From NCBI RefSeq assembly GCF_013415905.1, contig NZ_CP058909.1:2728001-2792000 (forward strand): 64,000 nucleotides of DNA, read 5' to 3'. This document shows, piece after piece, positions 26,121 through 33,844 of this stretch. Position 1 is the first letter of the stretch, and each line of letters begins with the position of its first letter. A model generated the notes under the pieces. The model ran no database searches. It was not told the DNA's origin and saw nothing but the letters and a program-made list of their open reading frames with translations. The DNA is from Halosimplex pelagicum. Its GTDB lineage: Archaea; Halobacteriota; Halobacteria; Halobacteriales; Haloarculaceae. The position numbers and the translations under genes are program-made.

Positions 26121-26582
26121 TCAGAGCCCTTCGAGCGAGCGCAGTCGCTGCTCGACCTCCGCGGGGGCGGCGCTGGGGCCGTCGCGGACGCGGTGGTCCG
26201 GGATGAGCAGCGGTGCGGGGTTGTCAGCGAGCGCCGACCGGGCGGTCCGCACGTCCTCCTCGTCGTCGGGGTCGCCGTCGGGCGTCATCCGGACGAGTTG
26301 AGCGACGCCGACCTGCTCGCCGTACGGGATCTCCCGGACCGCCTCCAGTACCGCGCGGCGGTCGGTCGGGACCGTCAGCGCGACGGTCACGTCGGCGAAG
26401 TCGTCTTCGCCGCCGGTGAGGTACTCCTCGATCCGGTCGAGCAGTTGGTGGTCCGATACCGCCTCGTCGTCGGGCGTGCTCGGAAACGACAGCGAGAGCA
26501 CCCGCCCCTGGGCCTCCCCGAACTGGACGTGCCGGTCGAGATACGACGACTCCCGCGCGTAGATCCCCGCCTCCTCGTTCAT
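26121..26582 (-). CDS. MGMT-fold protein lacking the catalytic cysteine
   Basis: A 153-residue protein of the O6-alkylguanine-DNA alkyltransferase fold. The helix-turn-helix part VREIPYGEQVGVAQLVRM and the later ARSALADNPAPLLIPDHRV are recognisable. The active-site PCHRV is PDHRV here, with Asp in place of the alkyl-accepting Cys, so it cannot act as a suicide alkyltransferase. It may be an alkyltransferase-like DNA damage sensor (such proteins have Trp or Ala at this position) that flags lesions for excision repair. That role is inference. Confidence 0.82.
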   Translation of the reverse strand: MNEEAGIYARESSYLDRHVQFGEAQGRVLSLSFPSTPDDEAVSDHQLLDRIEEYLTGGEDDFADVTVALTVPTDRRAVLEAVREIPYGEQVGVAQLVRMTPDGDPDDEEDVRTARSALADNPAPLLIPDHRVRDGPSAAPAEVEQRLRSLEGL

Positions 26583-26687
26583 ACCTCCCTCTCCGTCCGG
26601 TCGGAACTTGAAGATTTGTTCCGCGCGCGGCGGCCATCGCTGTCCGGGCGGTCCCGCGGGCGTCGCTCGGACGGTCCCGAGTCGACG

Positions 26688-27326
26688 CTACCCGGGGAGG
26701 TCCGCGTCGGCGTCGACAGTGTGGTCGGGTTCCGGGGGGAGCTCCCAGTCGGTCGTCAGTTCGAGTAACTGGACGAGCATGTTGGCGGTGGCGCCCCAGA
26801 CGGTGAACCCGTCGACGCGGAAGAAGTGCAGTCGGATCTCGCCGTAGTGGGGGTGGTCGCGGCGCTCGCTCTCGTAGTTGTCCGGGTCGATCAGGCCGGC
26901 GACGGGGAGGACGGCCACCTCGGCGACCTCCTCGTCGCCGGGCAGGTACTCCCGGTCGGCGACGCGGGCGACGAACGGGCGGACGAGGTAGTCGGTGATC
27001 GTCCGGATGTCGTCGAGCCGGCCGACGACCTCGGCCTCCTCGGGACGGAGACCGACCTCTTCCCCGGCCTCGCGGAGCGCGGTCGCGAGCAAGTCGTCGT
27101 CCTCGGGCTCGCGGCCGCCCCCCGGGAAACTCATCTGGCCGGGGTGGTCCGAGAGGTGGTCGGCGCGCTTGGTGAACAGGACGTGGTCGGCGCCGTCGCG
27201 GGTGAGGACCGGCGCCAGGACCGCCGCCTCGCGCTCCTCGCCGGTGAGGCGGTCGCTCCCGTCGGCTCGCGACCCCTCGGCCGGCAGGCCGACCGGGTCG
27301 CGCTCTCGCACCCGCGACAGGTCCAT
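26688..27326 (-). CDS. Nudix hydrolase, CoA-pyrophosphatase-like
   Basis: A 212-residue Nudix protein. The family-specific region LFTKRADHLSDHPGQMSFPG precedes the Nudix helix (REPEDDDLLATALREAGEEVG), as in NudL/CoAse (UPF0035) proteins. The first acidic position is Asp rather than Glu, which is normal for this subgroup. Likely cleaves CoA or a nucleoside diphosphate derivative to control its level. Transcribed in the same direction as the MGMT-like gene, 105 bp upstream. Confidence 0.88.
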   Translation of the reverse strand: MDLSRVRERDPVGLPAEGSRADGSDRLTGEEREAAVLAPVLTRDGADHVLFTKRADHLSDHPGQMSFPGGGREPEDDDLLATALREAGEEVGLRPEEAEVVGRLDDIRTITDYLVRPFVARVADREYLPGDEEVAEVAVLPVAGLIDPDNYESERRDHPHYGEIRLHFFRVDGFTVWGATANMLVQLLELTTDWELPPEPDHTVDADADLPG

Positions 27327-27462
27327 ACGCGGAGCAACGGGGCGGGTGGTCTTAACTGGCGGGTTACCCTCGAAGGAACGGTCGCGGGTCGTCGGCCGAG
27401 GGGCGCAGGGTTCGGGCGCTGGAACGGGAGGGGGCTCGGACGCCGGAGCGCTGGCCGGGGAC

Positions 27463-27921
27463 TCACACGTCGTCGAGTCGCTCGCGCAGTTGGGCGGTGT
27501 CGACGGCGGCCCACGTCTCCAAGTCGTAACAGACCTCGACGAGTTCGTCGGCGCGGTCGGCGTCCCCTGCCTTGGCGATCTCGACCGCCTGGGCGTCGAG
27601 CCGGTCCCGGGCGGCGGCCGCGGCGGTCTCGCGGTCGACCGACCGGGTCTCGACGTCCATGATGTGCGGGAGGTCCTCGGCGTGGTCGGGCAGCGTCGGG
27701 AAGGCCGTCGGCCCGGCGACGAGCAGGGTCGTCTCCTCGCGCTCGACGGGCACGAGGTGGTAGCTCTCGACGGCCGCCTCGACGGCCGCGGCGACGGCGT
27801 CGGCGTCGGGCTCCTCGCCGCGCTTGTACGCCAGCTCTTCGAGCGCGCGGTGGAGTTCCTCCCGAGTCAGTCCCCCGAAGAGGTCGACCACACCGGCGAG
27901 TTCGTCGGCGACGAGACTCAT
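27463..27921 (-). CDS. hypothetical helical protein
   Basis: A 152-residue soluble, mostly helical, acidic protein from the ATG at 27921 (MSLVADELAGVVDLFGGLTR). It has a central LLVAGPTAFPTLPDHAEDLP segment and no metal-binding or membrane features. It resembles a widespread haloarchaeal family of unknown function (possibly DUF7109). It precedes the Nudix gene by 136 bp on the same strand. Confidence 0.7.
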   Translation of the reverse strand: MSLVADELAGVVDLFGGLTREELHRALEELAYKRGEEPDADAVAAAVEAAVESYHLVPVEREETTLLVAGPTAFPTLPDHAEDLPHIMDVETRSVDRETAAAAARDRLDAQAVEIAKAGDADRADELVEVCYDLETWAAVDTAQLRERLDDV

Positions 27922-28108
27922 ACCCGGGGCCACGACGCCGGCCCATTTCAGCGTTCGCTTCCCACTTTTTCCGGCGGAGAGCTCCTCGCGGCCCTGCGGG
28001 CCGCTGCGGGGGTCCTCCGTCTGCGCACGGCGCTTTGCGAGTGTATCGGTTGTTTCTGTTGGACAGGTTGTGAAAGCAAGTCGACCGACAGCGACCGCAC
28101 TCGACGGT

Positions 28109-28432
28109 GAGCGATGAAAGCCCTCGCCGCGCTCGCGGTCGCTGAGGCGGGATATCCGCGCTCTCCGCACCGCCCGCGCGGATAGTCGCCCGCTCAGGCG
28201 ACTATCGACGCGAGCGCGCCTCGCCCTTTCAGTCCGCCAGGACAGCAACCGCCCCGCACAGCACCGCAGACGGCCACGAGCCTCCCCAGCCGATTCGCTC
28301 GCCTTCGGCTCTCTCATCCCTCGCGCGACTGTTTCGAGCGGCCCGCCAGGAGGCGGGCACGCTCACGGCAGAGCCGTTCGCATCGAGGCGCTGCGCGCCT
28401 CGCACCGCTCGACAGCACGCGCCAACCGCACT
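28109..28432 (-). repeat. dispersed intergenic repeat, copy B (inverted)
   Basis: Reverse-oriented partner of 18581-18860. Shared 19-mer at 28220-28238. The hairpin at 28138-28202 retains the TATCCGCG/CGCGGATA stem and identical loop, while the outer stem reads CTGAGCGGG/CCCG-C-CTCAG instead of CTGAGTCGG/CCGACTCAG, so two pairs changed on both sides. This copy carries extra sequence with two short hairpins toward its start and lacks about 12 bp present in copy A. Confidence 0.8.
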
Positions 28433-28527
28433 GCCACCTACACCACTTGTTGTTAGCATCCGGCGCGTAGCGCCAGTTCACCGGACGCGAGGGAGCGAAG
28501 CGACCGAGTCGTCCGGCCTTTTTCACC

Positions 28528-28594
28528 CATGTTTTTGGCGGGTGGGCTCCCGCAGCGAGCGAAGCGACGGGGAAACCCGCCCGCCAAAAACATG
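28528..28594. terminator. 67-bp inverted repeat after proS, possible terminator or MITE remnant
   Basis: Arms CATGTTTTTGGCGGGTGGG and its near-perfect reverse complement (18 of 19) enclose a 29-bp core with GCGAGCGAAGCGAC. It starts 3 bp beyond the proS stop. The T5 runs in the arms would give a U-tract in the transcript, so a terminator role for proS is plausible. The sequence GAGCGAAGCGACC recurs nearby at 28485, hinting at a repeat family. Confidence 0.5.
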
Positions 28595-28597
28595 GCT

Positions 28598-30052
28598 TCA
28601 GTAGGTCTTCGCCCAGTAGGCGGTCTCCTCGGCCTCGTCGCCGCAGATGGCGCAGTCGTCGTGGAGGGGCTCCTCGTCGCGGTCGAGGGGGACCATGACG
28701 ATCTCGGCGGCGAGCGCGTCCTTGATGGGGTCCTCGCAGTCTTCGTCGCCGCACCAGCCGGTCTTGACGTAGCCGCCGTGCTGGCCGATCGTACCGAGGA
28801 TCTCCTCGCGGGAGTCGGCCTCGCGGATCTCGCCTTCCAGCGTCTCCTCGGCGCTGGCGTACAGTTTGGCGTAGACGGTGTCGAGGTGGTCCTCGACGGT
28901 GGCGGCGATGTCGTCGCGGCTCTCGACGCTGTTCTCGCCGTCGGGGCGGTGGACGAGGGTCAGCTCGTCGTCCTCGACTTCGTTGGGGCCGACCTCGATG
29001 CGGAGGGGGACCCCTTTCAGCTCCCACTCGTTGTACTTGAAGCCGGGGTTGCGGTTGTCGCGGTCGTCGAGGTTCACGCGGACGCCCGCTTCTTCGAGTT
29101 CCGCGGCGGCGTCGGCGGCGTACTCGACGACCTCTTCTTTGTTGTCCTCCTGCCAGATGGGGACGATGACGACCTGCGTGGGGGCGAGCGTGGGCGGGAG
29201 CACGAGCCCCTGGTCGTCGGAGTGCAGCATGATGAGCGCGCCCATCGAGCGCCAGGAGAGGCCCCAGGAGGTCGTGTGGGCGGTCTGGTCCTCCTCGTCC
29301 TCGTCGGCGTAGGTGATGTCGAACGCCTCGGCGAAGCTCGTGCCGAGGTAGTGGGAGGTAGCGGCCTGGACGCTCTTGCCGTCGGGCATGAGCGTCTCGA
29401 TGGTCGTCGTCGTGTGAGCGCCGGGGAACTTGTCGTGTTCGGGCTTGCGGCCCTTCAGCGCGGGCATGGCCATCACGTCCTCGTAGAGGCGCTCGTACTG
29501 GTCGAGACGGGTCATCGTCTCGTCCCACGCGCCGTCCTCGTCGGCGTGGGCGGTGTGGCCCTCCTGCCAGAGGAACTCCTTGGTGCGGAAGAACGGCTTC
29601 GTCTCCGTCGCTTCCCAGCGCACCACGGAACACCACTGGTTGAGCCGCATGGGCAGGTCCCGATGCGAGCGCACCCAGTCGGCGATGAAGGGGGTGATGA
29701 TGGACTCGCTGGTCGGGCGGACCGCCAGTCGCTCTTCGAGTTCGTCGTGGCCGCCGTGGGTCACCCACGCGACCTCGGGGTCGAAGCCTTCGACGATGTC
29801 CTTCTCCCGTTCGAGGTAGCTCTCGGGGATGAACATCGGGAAGTAGGCGTTGTCGACGCCGGTGTCCTTGAACCAGCCGTCGAGGTGGTCCTGGATGCGC
29901 TCCCAGACGGCGTACCCGCGGGGGCGGGTGACGATGAACCCGCCCATGGGCGCGTAGTCGGCCAGCTCCGCCTTCTGCACGACTTCGGCGTACCACTCGC
30001 CCGTCGAATGCTCCTTGCTCTCGGTGATACCGAGTTCCTGCTCGCCACTCAT
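28598..30052 (-). CDS. proS: prolyl-tRNA synthetase
   Basis: A 484-residue archaeal/eukaryal-type ProRS. It starts at the ATG at 30052 (MSGEQELGITESKEHSTGEW). Class II motifs are visible: motif 1 near YFPMFIPESYLE, the RPTSESIITPFIADWV segment, motif 2 RWEATETKPFFRTKEFLWQE and motif 3 GLSWRSMGALIM. An anticodon-binding domain follows (VVIVPIWQEDN), then a C-terminal zinc-binding-like domain with CGDEDC and CAIC, and the characteristic Tyr terminus. Charges tRNA-Pro with proline. The long open frame upstream of the ATG is spurious. Confidence 0.97.
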   Translation of the reverse strand: MSGEQELGITESKEHSTGEWYAEVVQKAELADYAPMGGFIVTRPRGYAVWERIQDHLDGWFKDTGVDNAYFPMFIPESYLEREKDIVEGFDPEVAWVTHGGHDELEERLAVRPTSESIITPFIADWVRSHRDLPMRLNQWCSVVRWEATETKPFFRTKEFLWQEGHTAHADEDGAWDETMTRLDQYERLYEDVMAMPALKGRKPEHDKFPGAHTTTTIETLMPDGKSVQAATSHYLGTSFAEAFDITYADEDEEDQTAHTTSWGLSWRSMGALIMLHSDDQGLVLPPTLAPTQVVIVPIWQEDNKEEVVEYAADAAAELEEAGVRVNLDDRDNRNPGFKYNEWELKGVPLRIEVGPNEVEDDELTLVHRPDGENSVESRDDIAATVEDHLDTVYAKLYASAEETLEGEIREADSREEILGTIGQHGGYVKTGWCGDEDCEDPIKDALAAEIVMVPLDRDEEPLHDDCAICGDEAEETAYWAKTY

Positions 30053-30265
30053 TATCGAATCCTCGCCGACTGCGTTCTTGAACCTGACGAAGCCACCGGT
30101 CGCGTTCGCACGCCGCCGGCGCCACCGACGGGTGCGACGAACAGCGATCGGACCCGTCGCCGCGCGGTCAGATCCGTTGGTGGACGGCCGTCTGTGGCGC
30201 CGACCGATCAGACCTGTCGTCTCAGGATCCGACCGGAGACGGTCGAGGAGCCGGACGTTCGTCCG

Positions 30266-30302
30266 GTGTGGTGCGCGATACCACACAATAATTAAGTATA
30301 AA
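30266..30302 (+). promoter_or_regulatory. dyad operator plus TATA box
   Basis: A perfect 7-bp dyad GTGTGGT-N7-ACCACAC (30266-30286) is followed 7 bp later by the TATA-like TTAAGTATAAA (about 30292-30302). The dyad position, just upstream of BRE/TATA, suits a regulator. The protein that binds is unknown. Confidence 0.55.
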
Positions 30303-30320
30303 CCGCGCTTTCGTCCACGT

Positions 30321-30431
30321 ATGTCCTCCGCCAGCCCGGCGCGGACGGCGTCCGCTTCGCTACGTGACCGACGCGACGCGATAGCGCGGCGTTTCCCGAC
30401 ACCGCTGGCGGAGCCTTTCGCGACAACGTAA
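30321..30431 (+). CDS. possible 36-residue leaderless small ORF
   Basis: The ATG at 30321 lies about 24 bp after the centre of the TATA box, exactly where a leaderless start codon would be. The product (MSSASPARTASASLRDRRDA and onward) is basic and Ser/Ala-rich, unlike the acidic proteome, which counts against it. It could be a regulatory leader ORF for the E1 alpha gene or a chance frame. Confidence 0.3.
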   Translation: MSSASPARTASASLRDRRDAIARRFPTPLAEPFATT

Positions 30432-30523
30432 TTCGATCCGGCGGCGCGCCGACCGACGCGCCCCGCTATCCACCACAGCGACTCGACAGCACGCACTGCG
30501 GACCACGAGCGGACCACCACACT

Positions 30524-31660
30524 ATGAGCACGATACGAGACACGGATCTGATACGGACGAACGACTACGCCGAAGACAGCGGCGAGGTACGGGTCCTCGA
30601 CCCCGAGGGCCGCCTGCTCCCCGGGGCGACAGAGCCCGACCTCTCGGACGAGGCGCTGGTGACGATGTACGAGGCGATGGTGACGGCCCGCCGGTTCGAC
30701 GAGCGGGCGGTCAGCTGGCAGCGCCAGGGTCGGCTGGCCACCTACGCGCCGATGAGCGGGCAGGAGGCCGGCCAGGTCGCGAGCACGCTCGCGCTGGCCG
30801 ACGACGACTGGGTGTTCCCCACCTACCGCGAGCACGCGGTGCGGCTCGTGGCGGGGTTCGACCTCCCGGAGATCCTCCGCGGGCTGATGGGCGCGGAGTT
30901 GCCCGTCGGCTCGGCGGGCGGGCCGACCGTCGCGCCCGAGGCGATCCCGATCGCGACCCAGATTCCGCACGCGACCGGCGCGGCGATGGCCGCACGCCAC
31001 AGGGGCGACGAGTCGGTCGCGCTCTCGCACTTCGGCGACGGCGCGACGAGCGAGGGCGACTTCCACGAGGCGCTCAACTTCGCGGGCGTGTTCGACGCGC
31101 CCGCGGTGTACCTCTGTCACAACAACCAGTGGGCCATCTCCGTGCCGCGGGCGCGCCAGACGGCCAGCGCCACCCTCGCACAGAAGGCCGACGCCTACGG
31201 CTTCGAGGGGATCCGCGTCGACGGGATGGACCCGCTCGCCGTCTACTCCGTCGTCCGCTACGCCCGCGAGAAGGCGCTCGACCCGGACGCCGAGGACCTG
31301 CGCCCGACGCTGATCGAGTCCGTCGAGTACCGCTACGGCGCCCACACCACCGCCGACGACCCCGACGTGTACCGCGACGAGGAAGAGGTCGACTACTGGC
31401 GCGAGCGGGACCCCATCGACCGCCTGGAGACGTTCCTCGTCGAGACCGGACGGCTCGACGAGGGGGCGGTCGAGGCCATCGGGACCCGGGTCGACGAGCG
31501 GGTGGCCGAGGCCATCGAAGCGGCGGAGGCCGAGGCCGCGCCCGACCCGGACGACCTGTTCGAGGACGTGTACGACGAGGTGCCCGAGCACCTCGCGGAC
31601 CAGCGCGAGGAGTTGCGACGGCTCCGCGAGCGCCACGGCGACGCGCTCCTGCGGGACTGA
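30524..31660 (+). CDS. 2-oxoacid dehydrogenase E1 component, alpha subunit
   Basis: A 378-residue thiamine-diphosphate enzyme subunit. The ThDP motif begins at Gly171 (GDGATSEGDFHEALN) and ends in HNNQWAIS; the region QEAGQVASTLAL and FPTYREHAVRL are typical. With a beta subunit it decarboxylates pyruvate or a branched 2-oxoacid and transfers the acyl group to lipoyl-E2. No beta subunit, E2 or E3 gene is adjacent; the next gene is an unrelated lipoprotein, so this is an orphan alpha subunit here. Haloarchaea carry several such paralogues whose substrates are mostly unknown. Confidence 0.9.
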   Translation: MSTIRDTDLIRTNDYAEDSGEVRVLDPEGRLLPGATEPDLSDEALVTMYEAMVTARRFDERAVSWQRQGRLATYAPMSGQEAGQVASTLALADDDWVFPTYREHAVRLVAGFDLPEILRGLMGAELPVGSAGGPTVAPEAIPIATQIPHATGAAMAARHRGDESVALSHFGDGATSEGDFHEALNFAGVFDAPAVYLCHNNQWAISVPRARQTASATLAQKADAYGFEGIRVDGMDPLAVYSVVRYAREKALDPDAEDLRPTLIESVEYRYGAHTTADDPDVYRDEEEVDYWRERDPIDRLETFLVETGRLDEGAVEAIGTRVDERVAEAIEAAEAEAAPDPDDLFEDVYDEVPEHLADQREELRRLRERHGDALLRD

Positions 31661-31732
31661 GCCGGCTCCGAGCGCGATACGACTCTCCGTTGAGGGCAAC
31701 ACTCTTGTTGGACGGTGGACCATTCGGGGTGT

Positions 31733-33184
31733 ATGTCGCCGCGCCGCAGGCTCGCGGTCGCGTGTCTGCTCGTCGCCGCCCTCGCGCTGTTGGCGGGGTG
31801 TAGCGGTCCGGCCCCCGAACAGGAGGTGATCTGTCACGGCTGTGTCGACGCCGTCGAGAACGTCACCGGCGGGTCTGGGACTGCAACCGTCGAGGAGAGC
31901 GTCACGCACGTCCGCCTGCAAGAGAGCGGCGACGCCCGCTTCGTCGCTCGACTGGAGGTCGGCGACGACGGTGAAACCGACGCCACGACCGCCGACCGGG
32001 TCGTGGAACGCATCGAAGCGCTTGAACGGACCAGCTACGATACCAGACCGGCGTTCGAGCGGCGCGACCTCGACGCGCGAGTCACCGGTGACGAGGTCCT
32101 CGTCACCTACAGCGTCGGGGGGATGACCGAACGGCGCTTCGGCGTCACGGTCACGGACCGGTTCTACCGGGCGGACGGTCGGGGGCGGTCGGACGAGGTC
32201 GACCACGGGCCGTTCCAGATCGGGACCGACCGGCTCGTCGTCGACGGCCCCGACGGGACGTCGCCGCTCGTCGGCGTCCCGGGCGCGACGGTGAAGGACG
32301 ACCGCGTCGTCTGGACCGGCAACGAGGTGTCGACGCGTTCGTATCTCGTCTTCGGGGACAGCGGTGGCGAGGTCCGCGGTCGGACGGCCGTCGCCGCGAA
32401 CGTCATCGAATGGGCGGGGCCGCAGGCGCTCCTCGCGTCGGCGCTCCCGGTCGCGGTGCTCGGGGCGCTGGCTATCGGATTCGCGTACAGATACCCGCGA
32501 CGGGTCGCAGACGGCTGGAACCCTCGTGACGACAGCCTGTTCAAAGCTCTCGCGCTGGGGCCGTTCGCCGTGCCGGTCGGCATCGCGGCGCTGTGGCAGT
32601 TGCCCGTCCCGACAGTCGACACCGCAGTCCTACTGGCGGTCGTCACCGGGGTCGTGCTGACGGCACGAGCGGTGCGGTCAGACGACGGAGACGACGTCGA
32701 GGACGACAGCGACGCGGCACCGGCGAGGGAGTCGACCGCAGACTCCCGACCGCCCGCTCCGAGACGACCGATCGGCCAGCGCCTCGCGGAGGGCGAGTTC
32801 GGAGGCCGAGGGGTCGTCTACGCCGTGGTGCTGTCGGCGACGGCCGTCGCCGCAGTCACGGCGGCCGTCGCCGCGGACTTCGAGGGGGACTACCTCGGGT
32901 TCGTCTGGCTCGCGGCCGCGGCCCTTCCGTTGTTCGCGTTCACGGCCCTCGGCTATCTCGTGACAGACCGGGAGCGAACGCCCCACAGAGTGGTCGCCGT
33001 CGCGGCCGCGGCGACCGCGCCGTGGCTGGTGATGTTCACGGCGATAGTCAACGGGGACGAGGTCATCAGCGACCTCCTCGGGATGATACTCGTTCCGCTG
33101 GGCCAACTGGCCGGCGGCGTCCTGCTGTTCTACGCCGCGCTGTGGCTGACGACGCGGTACCGGTCGACGGGAACCGACGCGTGA
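31733..33184 (+). CDS. membrane lipoprotein related to the 7875-9227 protein
   Basis: A 483-residue protein starting at the ATG at 31733. The N-terminus ends in lipobox LLAGC, and EVICHGCVDAVEN follows. The beta-rich ectodomain contains TDRLVVDGPDGTSPL and DDRVVWTGNE, matching the equivalent parts of the protein at 7.9-9.2 kb. The second half has several membrane helices with an acidic cytoplasmic loop. A GTG at 31715 would place six residues before the Met and is less likely. Function unknown; see the paralogy finding. Confidence 0.78.
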   Translation: MSPRRRLAVACLLVAALALLAGCSGPAPEQEVICHGCVDAVENVTGGSGTATVEESVTHVRLQESGDARFVARLEVGDDGETDATTADRVVERIEALERTSYDTRPAFERRDLDARVTGDEVLVTYSVGGMTERRFGVTVTDRFYRADGRGRSDEVDHGPFQIGTDRLVVDGPDGTSPLVGVPGATVKDDRVVWTGNEVSTRSYLVFGDSGGEVRGRTAVAANVIEWAGPQALLASALPVAVLGALAIGFAYRYPRRVADGWNPRDDSLFKALALGPFAVPVGIAALWQLPVPTVDTAVLLAVVTGVVLTARAVRSDDGDDVEDDSDAAPARESTADSRPPAPRRPIGQRLAEGEFGGRGVVYAVVLSATAVAAVTAAVAADFEGDYLGFVWLAAAALPLFAFTALGYLVTDRERTPHRVVAVAAAATAPWLVMFTAIVNGDEVISDLLGMILVPLGQLAGGVLLFYAALWLTTRYRSTGTDA

Positions 33185-33203
33185 CGGGTCGAGGATCCGC
33201 CGC

Positions 33204-33707
33204 TCACTCGACCGCGAACGGACTCGCGCGCTCGCGCCACTCCCACCCCGGGAGGCGGGTCTGGAAGCCCGCCGCGAGCGCGGCGTCCAGATCGTCGAGC
33301 CCCGCGGGGTCGCCGTCGTCGACGCCCGCCGACCCGTCCGCCTCCTCGATCGCCACGTCGGCGTAGTGGAACGTGGCCTCGCCGAGCAGGCGCAGGGGTT
33401 GGGTCCCCGCGAGCGTCCCGGCGAGTTCCCGGCCGAGCAGTTCGTCAACGACGAACCCCGGGTAGTCGCTGGCCACGTCGAGTTCGCGGAGGATCGCGAC
33501 CAGCGCGGCGACGTTGACGGCGCGGTCACCGTCGGCGAACACCGCGTCGACCGCGCGGCGATACTGTTCGGCGGACACCTCGTCGACCCCGGTGTCGAAT
33601 CGGTCGCCCAGGTCGGCCCGGGTCTCGTTTATCAGCGCGACGACGACGGGCGCCCGTTCGCGGACCCACTCGCGTTCCTCGGCGACGACCGCTGGCGTGA
33701 CTCGCAT
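33204..33707 (-). CDS. hypothetical protein
   Basis: A 167-residue soluble acidic protein starting MRVTPAVVAEEREWV. The central region (VNVAALVAILRELDVASDY) is helical, the C-terminus is Trp/Arg-containing. No domain recognised. A GTG at 33716 would add three residues. It is divergent from the fttA unit. Confidence 0.6.
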   Translation of the reverse strand: MRVTPAVVAEEREWVRERAPVVVALINETRADLGDRFDTGVDEVSAEQYRRAVDAVFADGDRAVNVAALVAILRELDVASDYPGFVVDELLGRELAGTLAGTQPLRLLGEATFHYADVAIEEADGSAGVDDGDPAGLDDLDAALAAGFQTRLPGWEWRERASPFAVE

Positions 33708-33746
33708 ACCGACCACTCACGTCGGACCGCCTACTGTTTTGCGAAG

Positions 33747-33840
33747 GCTTTTATAACGCCGGGAGGTTAGGAGCAAGTAAGCCGGTTTTCCGGACACTTC
33801 CGTCTAGGGTCCGGAGTGGATTCCGCCAGTAGGAAAACCG
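33747..33840 (+). promoter_or_regulatory. promoter and structured 5' leader of fttA
   Basis: A TATA-like TTTTATAAC at about 33748-33756 predicts a start near 33779. The leader then begins with CGGTTTTCC (33783-33791), which pairs with GGAAAACCG (33832-33840). Nested inside, CCGGAC (33790-33795) pairs with GTCCGG (33809-33814). The 3' arm of the outer stem ends 4 nt before the ATG of a short ORF. A regulatory hairpin is plausible; it has not been tested. Confidence 0.5.
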
Positions 33841-33844
33841 ACCT

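Larger units (their letters stand above)
27922..28597. other. 676-bp intergenic region with repeats and hairpins
   Basis: No credible gene. It holds repeat copy B (28109-28432), two perfect small hairpins inside that copy (GCCCGCC-AGGA-GGCGGGC at 28341-28358; GAGGCGC-TGC-GCGCCTC at 28385-28401), and a separate 67-bp inverted repeat next to the proS stop (28528-28594). Several frames stay open because of base composition, but none shows protein-like content. Confidence 0.65.
30053..30523. other. 471-bp divergent region between proS and the E1 alpha gene
   Basis: Contains a dyad and TATA box (30266-30302) and a possible 36-codon leader ORF (30321-30431). The proS-proximal 200 bp show no clear promoter; the distal 90 bp before the E1 alpha ATG lack a TATA box, which suggests that gene is read from the 30294 promoter with a long leader. 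Confidence 0.5.

Noticed and set aside
30053-32206. Upstream extension of proS into a 1202-codon minus-strand frame
   Set aside because: The extension is antisense to the E1 alpha gene and part of a lipoprotein gene; ProS has its usual start at 30052.
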